Positions 44,170-53,700 of a stretch of 64,000 nucleotides of DNA are shown in pieces. The position numbers and the translations under genes are program-made. Numbering within the stretch: position 1 is the first letter of the stretch; every line of letters starts with the position of its first letter. The DNA is taken from NCBI GenBank assembly GCA_010093685.1, contig MU006235.1, positions 511,780 through 575,779 on the forward strand, in the 5' to 3' direction. The notes beneath the pieces are model-generated. The model made no database searches and was not told the DNA's origin. It saw nothing but the letters and a program-made list of their open reading frames with translations. This stretch comes from Ophiobolus disseminans (lineage: Eukaryota > Ascomycota > Dothideomycetes > Pleosporales > Phaeosphaeriaceae).

Positions 44170-45793
44170 GGTTATAGTGTAGAAAAGATATAGGTAAATT
44201 GACTCGGCAAGTAGCTGTGGATATCAAGGTAGAACTCGAAGCAACCTCAGAAGTGTTTTAGAGCTACTTCGCTGGTAGTAGAATGCTTTATGACTTGCTC
44301 ATTATGCACACTTTACTGTGCTGTTCGGGCCGATGTGCTTGAGCCTCACAATAGATAGATCTAGAACGACAGCTGTAATAATGGTGGCTGAAGTTTGACG
44401 AGTCAAAGACTATCAGCCGCACCACGTCCCCATCGATCATGTCGGAGTCTTGGGGCAAGATCGCTCCATCCTTCTTTCGCGTAATCTACTGTGGAGCTGC
44501 ACGGACTCGTCGCTCTAGGCCTTCTAACTATTTGCTTGTTCGTTTACTTGCGGTTTTCCACACTGCCGCTAGTCCGTGCACGCCACCGCCATCGAGAGCG
44601 AGCAGGCAGAGTCAGGCAGCATTGAGAGGCTCTCCGCTGTGCTTTGGTTGGTGTCGCTTTCTCTGTATCTCGCTCAGAGACTGATGTTGTGCTTGCTCAT
44701 CAAAGTGCACGGAGAAGAGTGAGACAAGAATGAAGAAGAATAAGAGAAGCGGTGCTGTCAGCCCCAGCCGAGGAAGAAGAGAGGGCTGAAGAGATGAGCC
44801 GCGGGGCGCTTGGAAAAGCAGATCGTTGCTGCAGTGTTATAGGCTGGAGCAGGGAGACGATATGTTGAGAGAGGTGGGCGCTGGCTAAGCACACCCGCCA
44901 GCGAGAGGGAGGCTAGCGGGCCAGGCCGTGCCCTCAGGTGCGCACAGCTTCTCGTTATACCTCTCTGTATTGTTATTGTTCATTGACTTACTGTTGCAAA
45001 GCTGCAAAGCACAGTAACTAAAGCTGTAAAACTCAATACTAGTTATTAGTAGCAATGTTTCTCAATACTTAGGTCCTCAACCCAAATGCTTAGATCCAGT
45101 TCAAGTGTCACACCTAAACATGATTTCACGCATCAAGCTACTTCCACGAGCTAAAAGAAATATCAGTTCCTTCTATTTGCCGCTACACAATGTGTGCGCT
45201 GCGTGTGAGATATTGCGACAAGCGCCATAGCGAGAGAAGCTGAGGGCAGCCAAATGCATGTGGACGGCTGCGGTAGCTGTAAAGCAAGGAGCTTAGTAGC
45301 GGTCAAAGCGCTGTTGATCAAATATGACGGAGGACGCTATCGGTCAAGGATGACGGAGGAGTGGTGATGGCTTGTGGGATGGAAGAGTGATGGTCGTAAT
45401 CACCGTGTGGAAGGGGTTCACAAGATGGTGTTAATCAGATCCGGCTAGCAGTTTCCCGAAGACGTTCACAGCATCAACGCTCCAGAGACTCCTCTCAAGC
45501 ACTCAATCCTCTAACGTCTTCACTGACGGGTAAGTACTAAGCACTCCACCGAGCTTGATAGTACTAGAAACGAAAAAGCGAGAAAGTGGAAAGTGATCAA
45601 CCTGAACCTGAAGATTTTCGAATTGTGCGTGAAACATCTCTCAGGCTGTTATGAAAAGCATAGAAGCCAAGTACTAGTCCTCAACTTGTCTGAAACTCCT
45701 GTGCAAAATCCGGTATGTGAGACCAAACAAGAAGACTCCAAAACGCCCGTGCCCACATCCGATGAACTCGTTCCTTGGCCCTCATCCTCCAGG
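44170..45793. other. Long intergenic region with repeat copy 2
   Basis: AT-richer at about 44980-45180, with short internal repeats (CTCAATACT twice near 45033 and 45063; ATGACGGAGGA twice near 45325 and 45350). Contains repeat copy 2. No gene recognised; plus-strand frames after 45593 are antisense to the BRCT gene. Confidence 0.5.
45364..45418 (+). repeat. Diverged direct repeat, copy 2
   Basis: 55 bp beginning GTGATGGCTTGTGGGATGGA, partner of 43066-43120. Four of the seven differences are transitions. Confidence 0.8.
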
Positions 45794-47539
45794 TCACTCA
45801 TCATACCCCCAGTACCTCTTATTCCTGCTCACATTCCTCACATACCCCTGCGCACCACTACCTGCACCACCACATGCACCATCACTTCCACCATACCCCT
45901 CCGTCGGCCGTCCGTTCGCCCCATTAAACAACGGGCCCCGATAACTCTGTTTCTTTGGCTTCTCCAGGCCCTTCCTCTTACGCTCAGCATCCTCCCTCTC
46001 ATCCTCCCCCCTCTTCGCCTTTTCTTCTTTTTCCCTCGCATCCTGCTCATCCCTCCAAATCGCACTCCCCACAACGCCCCCCCTCCCCAACACCTCACTC
46101 ATCCCAGGCAATCCCCACTCATTCCTCCTATACCCATCCACCGCATCCCCCACAATCGTCACAGATGCACCAAATCCCTGACCTAAACCGGACTCCTGTA
46201 CCATGAGACCGAGCGGCATGCCCATGGGCGGCTTGGCGTAGAGGTACGGCTCGATCTGCAGGGCTCGGGCGCGCGCTTTTTGGATGGTTTTGTTGACATC
46301 GAAGCGCTCTTCCCAGGAGAGAAGAGTTAAGTCGCGGAAAACGTGGCGGAAGGCGCGCCAGGCGGTGGGGAAAGGAGAGGAGAGCGGGGTTAGGAGGGAT
46401 TTGTAGGGGGTTGTGAGGGTGGGGGTGGGTGCGGTTATGAGGGAACGGAGGCGGGTGGCTTCGTCGTGTTGGGGTGCAGCTTCGGGCTGGGGCTTGGGTG
46501 GTTGCGCGGATGCTTCATCTTTCTTTGCGGTGGCGTTGGCGTGTTTGAGGAAGTTGAGGAGTGGGTTGCGCAGGCTTGTGACGGGTGTTTTGGATGAACC
46601 GCTGGATGAGTCCTCTGGGCGACTTCCGGCGGGTGGCGTGTACTGGGCGAATGTACAGTACGTGTGTGGGGTGGTGTGGCTCTCGAGAATACTGATCTGG
46701 TAGCGAGTGATGCTATTGAGCGCGAAGTTGCTTCGAGCGAGGGTGACCTTGTACTCGAAGCCGGTTGAATCGAGGTAGTAGTGGTAGAGATCTTTGAGAG
46801 TAGGCTTCTTAGCTTGTGGTTCTGCAGTAGCTTTGGCGGTGAGAGGCGCAGACAAGTCTTTTGAAGGAATGGCTCTAACTGGAGAGACCGAAGCGGGAGG
46901 TGTGGGCATTGAGCCGGAAGCTGGATACTCGTCTTCAATGTTGATTGGAGCTTGCGCAATTCCGGAAGACTGCAACCATGCCTTCTTCGCAGCCTTTGCC
47001 GCTTTCTCAGCAGCCTCGGCAGCTTCCCGCTCCGCCCTTCTCCGCTTCAAGTCATCCGTAGCCGACACAAACTTCGTGTTGATGGAGGCGGCGAAGAAGT
47101 GACTCGTCGAAGGCTTCGCCTTGCGTTCGGTAGGGAGCTTCTGTGACGTACCTGAACCCGTCAGTTCTCTGATCTTCTGACATCCCTCAATGAACTTCTT
47201 ACCGTCAGCAGCCGCACCAAGCTTCTTGATCTCCCGCCTCCTCTTTCGGTCCCTCTTAATCATCTCCCACGTGTACTTCTTCTCTGCTAGCTTCCTCTTG
47301 CCCTGGAGCGAGTCCTCGAACCAATCGTAGCTGACGATGAAGATGTTGAGCTCTGCTGCCTGCATGACTGGATGCGTGACCTTCTTCCACGCATCTTTGC
47401 CGGTTATGAGATGAGTGACATGATTGCCAACGCGGGCGGACCATCTACCGCCGTTGGCCTCCACCCACTTTTTGATGTTGCATGGTTCTGCGGGGAGGGT
47501 GCCTGTGATGGCAATGACGAGGCCGGCCAAGATACCCAT
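45794..47539 (-). CDS. BRCT-domain protein with WGR-like region
   Basis: Single exon, 581 residues, ATG at 47539. The N-terminal BRCT domain (about residues 1-90) has LVIAITGTLPAEPCNIKKWV, GGRWSARVGNHVTHLITG and the end NIFIVSYDWFEDSLQGKRKL. A basic region follows (KRDRKRRREIKK), then an Ala/Lys/Glu coiled coil. The middle part FEYKVTLARSNFALNSITRY and HTYCTFAQYTPP resembles the WGR domain of poly(ADP-ribose) polymerases, with WEERFDVNKTI later, but no PARP catalytic domain follows. The C-terminus is charged and then Gly-rich. In fungi BRCT plus WGR occurs in PARP (PrpA); here only the N-terminal half of that architecture is present, so a role in chromatin or DNA-damage response is a guess. 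The WGR call is weak. Confidence 0.75.
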   Translation of the reverse strand: MGILAGLVIAITGTLPAEPCNIKKWVEANGGRWSARVGNHVTHLITGKDAWKKVTHPVMQAAELNIFIVSYDWFEDSLQGKRKLAEKKYTWEMIKRDRKRRREIKKLGAAADGKKFIEGCQKIRELTGSGTSQKLPTERKAKPSTSHFFAASINTKFVSATDDLKRRRAEREAAEAAEKAAKAAKKAWLQSSGIAQAPINIEDEYPASGSMPTPPASVSPVRAIPSKDLSAPLTAKATAEPQAKKPTLKDLYHYYLDSTGFEYKVTLARSNFALNSITRYQISILESHTTPHTYCTFAQYTPPAGSRPEDSSSGSSKTPVTSLRNPLLNFLKHANATAKKDEASAQPPKPQPEAAPQHDEATRLRSLITAPTPTLTTPYKSLLTPLSSPFPTAWRAFRHVFRDLTLLSWEERFDVNKTIQKARARALQIEPYLYAKPPMGMPLGLMVQESGLGQGFGASVTIVGDAVDGYRRNEWGLPGMSEVLGRGGVVGSAIWRDEQDAREKEEKAKRGEDEREDAERKRKGLEKPKKQSYRGPLFNGANGRPTEGYGGSDGACGGAGSGAQGYVRNVSRNKRYWGYDE

Positions 47540-48028
47540 GATGGGTTGTCAATTGTACGAGTCGAGGTTGTCGACGCCAAGTTATAGTTATTGCCGGGGT
47601 GGTGTCGTTGAAGAGGGATTGCACAGGTGATGGACTGGAGCAAGAGCTGTCTTTATAACTAGTGCCGGAGAGGCCTGCGCGAGCTTGCGACAATGGACAC
47701 TTACTGTTTGGTAGGCAACAGTCAGAAAAGTGAGATTGCTCTGCTCGCTGTGGCCGTTTGTAGAGGGCGTGCGCCTGCTTGGGAGAGAGGTAATAGAAGC
47801 AGCGGTGAGCCAGTATTGTGGGTCTGTCTACGGAATGGCGTCAAATCATTGGGACATTCGGACAGCCGAAGGATAGATGCGGTGTAGTAGATGTTGATGG
47901 ATGAAGGATAATATGACGAGATTACGAAATGCAATGCCGTGGGAGATGCAGACATAGGGAGATCAAGTATACTGTTTTCGAGTAATGTATGTCTGCCATG
48001 GAGCTTAGCTGTGGTGTGCGTACAAACC
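47540..48028. other. Intergenic; BRCT-gene promoter and TRPC 3' flank
   Basis: No gene recognised. Confidence 0.5.
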
Positions 48029-50338
48029 TCAGCTTTTGGCCGCCTTGATGAAAGCCCTTATCTTGTCTAAACTTTGTTGTCCATCTTCCTCGACGCCACT
48101 GCTAACATCGACGCCTTTGACACGATCTCGGTATCCTTCGAGGCTAGAAAGAACGCTCGAGACATTATCTGGGTTGAGTCCTCCTGCCAAAATGACCTTG
48201 ATCCCATGATCTTTTTCGAACACCGCTTTGACTTCTGTGAGGTCTAGCTGCTGACCTGAGCCCCCTGACCCAGCATCTAGAAGTGGCAGAGCGTGATAGC
48301 CTCTTGAGCCGATGCCGTGATGATGAGGGTTGAACGCCTTGAGGACTGGAACGGGTACCAGCTTGGCCCACTCAATAGGTTCTTGACCATGGAGTTGCAC
48401 GATATCTAGATCGAGTAACCGCTGTTGCTCGAGCACATACTCAAGCGACTGATTGCGGAAAACGCCGACCAAGAGCGCTCGATCGTCAACCGAGACGAGC
48501 CGTGACGCCCCGTGCTCGAAGAAGTCGGATGCGGCTTTTGCATCAGAAAGAAGAGCGGACCTTGATACTTGTGGCTTCTTCACCCTGTGAACTACTTCAG
48601 AGATTGCTAAAGCAGTCTCTGCGGTTACGGTCCGTTTGGTTCCAGGGGCTAGGATCATACCAATGAGATCTGCACCTGCTTCGATAGCGACTTGCGCAGC
48701 CTCAGCGCTTCGGGTTCCACATATCTTTACCAAAGTGGTAGATGGCGTGCGTGACGTGCTGGTTGATGAACCGCCCAGAAGCTCTGCGATGAACTCTTCG
48801 GTGTTGGAAGCACGCATCAAGGCCTCACCGACTAATACCGCACCAACACCGCTTTGAATATATGGCTCAACGTCTTTTGGCCCTGCAATACCGCTCAAGG
48901 CGCACAGGATAGTGTCTTTTGGTACCATGCTTACTAGGCGACTTGTCGTTTCCATGTCGACCTCGAAGCTCACAAGGTTACGGTTGTTGACACCGATGAC
49001 CTTTGATCCGAGCTTAACTGCAATCTCCATTTCTTCAACATTCTGAACTTCAACTAGAGGCTCCATGCCGAGTGATTGGGAGTACTCATAGAGCTGTTTC
49101 AGAAGTGGTTCGTCCAGCATCTTAACGATAAGTAAGACGGTATCAGCGCCGGCGAGTCTGGCTTCCAAAATCTGGTATTGATCGAAGACAAACTCCTTCC
49201 GTAACACCGCTGGCCGGTTGGGCATCCCTTCTAGACTTTGTCGCACAGCCCTTAGATCGTCGATGCTACCCTTGAACCACTCAGGCTCTGTCAATACTGA
49301 GATAGTGCTTGCGCCGGCTTTTGCATACTTTCGGGCTTGTGCGGGCGCACAGGTAGACAGGGATATTATTCCCTTTGAGGGTGAAGCGCGTTTGATCTCA
49401 GCCATGAGTGAGAGGCGGTAGGGAGATTTTCTGAGTCGGCTGGGGAAGTCAATCTGCGGTGGCGCTAAATTAAGGTCATACGAAGCCTGCAGATCACCAG
49501 GCCTCTGAGATGGAATTTTTTTCTGCTCAGCAACCGCGGCTTTTCGGTGATCGTAGATTCTTTCCAATATAGATGCCTGTTTGTCCTTCTTGGTACCGTT
49601 GGTGGTACCATTGGCTGCGCCGACTGCTTGGGCGTGAGCTTCTTTCGATAACCTCTCGTTCTCTGCCCAAGTACCGCCCTGCATGCGCAAAAAGTTTCGC
49701 ATCATCACTCGCCCATCTTCACTCAAGATGCTCTCAGGATGAAACTGAACACCTTCCATGACATACTCTTTGTGACGCACACCCATAACGACTTCCTTCA
49801 CATCGGTGTCCGGATTTGCTGGGATGGTGGATGTGATTTCGAGACAATCTGGAAGCGTCCCGTGAGTGCCGGCCAGCGAGTGATATCTGGTGACGGGTAT
49901 ATTCTGGGGAACGCCTGCGTAAACACCCTTGCCATCGTGCTTCAGAGGTGATGTCTTCCCGTGCATGACCTGGCCAGTCACATCAACAGTCCCACCCAGG
50001 CTGTAGTACATGCATTGTGCTCCCATGCATACACCAAAGATAGGGATCTTGCCACTGAAGTGCTTGAGCGCCTCATTGCTTATACCAGCGTCTTTGTCTG
50101 GGTGTCCTGGACCTGGGCTAATGACCAGCTGTGTGGGGTTCTTCGCGACCAGTTCGTCGACAGTAATCTCATCATTGCGGTAGACGGTGACGGTTGCGCC
50201 TTCGAAGACTAGATATTGGTATACGTTCCAGGTGAAGGAGTCGTAGTTGTCTATGAGGATCACGTTGGATGCGGTGGGTAAGGGTGGGGACGGGTCGGGA
50301 TGACGGGGTGAATGGTCGATCAGCTCGAGAGAAGGCAT
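48029..50338 (-). CDS. trpC: Trifunctional tryptophan biosynthesis protein (GATase / IGPS / PRAI)
   Basis: Single exon, 769 residues, ATG at 50338. Domain 1 (about residues 25-230) is the glutamine amidotransferase of anthranilate synthase, with NYDSFTWNVYQYL, ISPGPGHP, the nucleophile Cys in GVCMGAQCM and HPESILSEDGR. Domain 2 (about 275-540) is indole-3-glycerol-phosphate synthase, with LMAEIKRASPSKGII, VLTEPEWFKGS, LRKEFVFDQYQI and NNRNLVSFEVD. Domain 3 (about 550-769) is phosphoribosylanthranilate isomerase, with VKICGTRSAEAA, VQLHGQEP, ILAGGLNPDNV and GVDVSSGVEEDGQQ. The order is the standard one of filamentous ascomycetes. It works with anthranilate synthase component I, encoded elsewhere. 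The gene is divergent from NUP188. Confidence 0.97.
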   Translation of the reverse strand: MPSLELIDHSPRHPDPSPPLPTASNVILIDNYDSFTWNVYQYLVFEGATVTVYRNDEITVDELVAKNPTQLVISPGPGHPDKDAGISNEALKHFSGKIPIFGVCMGAQCMYYSLGGTVDVTGQVMHGKTSPLKHDGKGVYAGVPQNIPVTRYHSLAGTHGTLPDCLEITSTIPANPDTDVKEVVMGVRHKEYVMEGVQFHPESILSEDGRVMMRNFLRMQGGTWAENERLSKEAHAQAVGAANGTTNGTKKDKQASILERIYDHRKAAVAEQKKIPSQRPGDLQASYDLNLAPPQIDFPSRLRKSPYRLSLMAEIKRASPSKGIISLSTCAPAQARKYAKAGASTISVLTEPEWFKGSIDDLRAVRQSLEGMPNRPAVLRKEFVFDQYQILEARLAGADTVLLIVKMLDEPLLKQLYEYSQSLGMEPLVEVQNVEEMEIAVKLGSKVIGVNNRNLVSFEVDMETTSRLVSMVPKDTILCALSGIAGPKDVEPYIQSGVGAVLVGEALMRASNTEEFIAELLGGSSTSTSRTPSTTLVKICGTRSAEAAQVAIEAGADLIGMILAPGTKRTVTAETALAISEVVHRVKKPQVSRSALLSDAKAASDFFEHGASRLVSVDDRALLVGVFRNQSLEYVLEQQRLLDLDIVQLHGQEPIEWAKLVPVPVLKAFNPHHHGIGSRGYHALPLLDAGSGGSGQQLDLTEVKAVFEKDHGIKVILAGGLNPDNVSSVLSSLEGYRDRVKGVDVSSGVEEDGQQSLDKIRAFIKAAKS

Positions 50339-50794
50339 CTTGAAGTGGTTGAGGTGAGGTTCCGGCCGTGGGGTGTTCTATGTGTCGTGCTTGTGGCAGT
50401 GGGCGGGGTTCTTTGAGATACGTTTTTGGCTTGACCAGATCATGGGAGACCCTAGCGCAACCCTTCAGACCCGCTCAGACGGCCAATGACGGGCAGAATT
50501 GTGATGGAGCGTTATGCGACCAAGATACGGCGGGTGTCGAGAGAGTGAAGCCACGTCCAAAGTTCGGCGGGGTGAGTCAGTGATTAAATTGCGGGTGAAT
50601 GAACCGCGTCGGAGGTATCGGAGTTTTGCAGCAGAGCACAGACGGCACCAAAGAATCGCGCTTGCCTTTGACGGACGCGCCTGTCAACCTCCAGCGCGAG
50701 CACGCCAAACAGCTCGATTCCACCACACCACGCCGTCCCGCCCCTCTATGGCCTCTGGGTAGCTGCGACTCTACCAGCGCACCGTAGCGCAACC
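50339..50794. other. Shared divergent promoter of trpC and NUP188
   Basis: 456 bp between start codons. GC-rich, with no TATA box that I could identify. No TGACTCA general-control element was seen either. Confidence 0.5.
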
Positions 50795-53700
50795 ATGACT
50801 TCGACCCAATCGCCCGAGCTGGACCTGGCCAAGTGCTTCAAGGGCGAGCAGCAGCTTGTGTATGTTTACCAACGCAGCTTCATATACAAACATGAAAGTC
50901 TAATATAGACAGCACCTGGGATATAGCATACCGCGCCCTATGCGACCCCGAAACAGCCTCCAAGAGCGGACCCCTACGCGCATTTCTGACCGCGACCGAG
51001 AACTCACAGATCCTCAGCAGGCCGTGGAAGCCGTTTCCAGACCCGTCGCCACAGGAGAAGAGCAAGTTCGAGTCAAAGACTGCGCCAATCAGCGTCACGC
51101 CCTCGGCCAGGGGCCACTATAATATAGACGAGATCAAAGAAGACGCCCTGTGGCTTTCGAAGGAGGCGCAAATCTCGGAATATGTGGCGCTGCAGCTGGT
51201 AGCGCAGGAATGGCAGAGCAGGCCCACGGTCCAGCTCCTCAGCGGGCTGACTGAAGAAGAGGCGCTGAGCGTGCAGGAGGCGGCCGGCATCGCAAACCTG
51301 GGAGCATCCACTTTCGCCCCGAACTCGTCCATCCTCTCCACTCCACTCGCCGCCAAAGTCACCCAGTTCGACACACAGGACCAGCGACGACTGCGCGTTC
51401 TCGATGTCTACCACTCCACCTGCGCCTCCATCATCCGCATCAGCCAGCTGCTCGTCTCGTGGGGCTCCGTATCGCAGCTGCGGAGCCAGACCATCTATGG
51501 TAATGATTACCACACGGCAGGCGCTGGCTGGATCGAGGAGCTTGGCCAGACAGTTGCCGCAGCCCAGAATGGCGCGCCTTCCTGTGCGTCGGGTGCCAAA
51601 GCGCTCGATGAGTGCCTGAAAGCCGTGCAGAAGAGATGCGCATCGTTAGAGGACGGCTATGGGTGGAATGTTGGCGAGTCCGTTGCTGAAGCTGCAGAGG
51701 AGAGATGGGTCGTCGCTCAGATCACAGAGCTCCAGCACATTCTGCATCTGGTTCTGGCACACACAGACGTAGTCACCAAAGGTTTCCTCCCAGCTACCAC
51801 CATCGAGGACTGGCTCAAGTTCTTCATGCAGAGCGGTTTCTTCCGAGAATTCCCCTCCTTCACCCCTCGGCAGGCATCCATTGTTCCTGTCATCCAATTG
51901 CTGACCTCGCTTGTCGCTCTATCCATCCTCAAAGTGGATCTGATATTCAACGACCTCGACTCGGGCAACTTCCGAAACTGGCCCCAGTCATCGTATGTTC
52001 TGAACCCCGCGGTGGTCACCAACATCACTACACTATTCGGAGACGCAAAGTTACTCGGGCCGAGCCCGGCGACGCCTGCGCTCTTCGCCTGGGCCATCAT
52101 TGCGTGGAAACTTACCGAGCGAGGAAGTTACGAGGAGCAGGAGCGCGACCGCCTCCTCGAATCACCAAATGCCTCAGATGCCGCTGTGCCTGGCCCAACC
52201 TCAATCGAGGAATCTTGTTGGGCGATAAACGGTTTGGAAACTCACGAACTATTCGACAATGAGAAGCCATATCAAAATCTCGCCATAGCTGCTTCAAAGC
52301 AGTCAATTCTCTCTGTTGTCGAGCATTTCGTTGAGATTGCTCTACCTTCTTTCGGAACCCATGTCGACCAAGTCTCGCGAGATCGGATGAGGCTCCTGTT
52401 TCTTCAGCTGCTTCGCGTGGCTCTGGGCAGTGGAATTATACAATATACATCCGAGCTGGTCTCCACAGCCTACACGATCCTAGCCGGCGATAGATCTTTC
52501 CGCCCATGGGTAGACAAAGATGTATCTCGCCAAGCCGATCCCGTTGTCTCATATTTCTTGGAGGACGAGGATGTGCTGAGACCAATGCTGCTAGACGACG
52601 CTTGCACACGCTTCCCCTATGAAACAGTGCCCTTTCTCAAATTTTGCAGCGCCTTGACTCGAGGAGACAATGCAATTCAAAATGGCGCTCCTACATTCGT
52701 AGACAAGCTTACCGTTGCGACTCAGTTAATGCAACAGTTGCCACCACACTTCACAGGGTATGCTCTGACGCGCGAAGAGGAGAACGCAAACTTTGTGGAA
52801 CTCACTGCACCTCTCCCGTTGTTCTCGGCTGGAGCAACATCAAGCTTCCGTGGCCAACGCCGCCTGCTGACGTCAGTCGTACCGACACAATCTGAGGGGC
52901 TTCTGGAGATACCTTCTGGCACAGAAGGTCGAATTGTTGACGATAACAGTCATCCTTATGTTGCCTCATGGAACTTTCAGTATTCCGTTCTGACGTATCT
53001 TGTTCAGCTTCTCTCCACATACACTGTTAGCAGTAGCAGAGTCGAAGTCAGAACTCAAGAGCCGGCTACCCGTGATAGTGTTCTCGAAATTGTTGGGTTC
53101 TTTGCGGACCTACTTCACTCCTCGCTGCAGTCTTCCGAGGGTGTCTGTTCAACGGAGCTGTTAGAGGAACTGGGCATCAGTCCCAATGGAGGGCAGGACA
53201 CCGTTAGCCTTGTGTTGGCCATTTTCGAAGAGGAACTACCGAGGCTCTGTGCAGAGCCAAGCAACGAAGCATCTCTGGAGCTCCTAGTCAACTGCACTCA
53301 TTTCTTGGAAGCACTCGCAGTCATCGCGCCCCAGAGGGTGTGGCCTTGGCTTGCTAGGAGCCGACTGCTGGACAGCGATGCCAACGGCGGAGGATTGGCT
53401 GCTGTTCTGATCGGCACTGAGATGGTTCTTGGTGGATATGATTTCCTGATCGGATGCATCCGCCTCTATAAACTACTGGTAACGGATGCAGTCGAGCGAT
53501 GCGTTGTCCGGAAAGCTCCCAGTAGAGCTTTGAGTCGATTCAATGCCACAACCTCATCCGAGAGTGGCACATCAGACAAGATTATGAGCACGATCTTGTT
53601 CACATTCGGCCGCACTCTTGCAAGCATATACGAGAGCTCATTGAGCTGGAAGTACTCGCGCCCCGAACATCGCGCAGAAATTAGCATTGCTATATGCGAT

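Noticed and set aside
45593..46186. 197-codon Pro-rich plus-strand frame
   Set aside because: Its larger part is antisense to the BRCT-gene C-terminus, and the remainder has no motif.
52867..52876. TGACGTCA as a regulatory site
   Set aside because: It lies inside the NUP188 coding sequence; chance occurrence.
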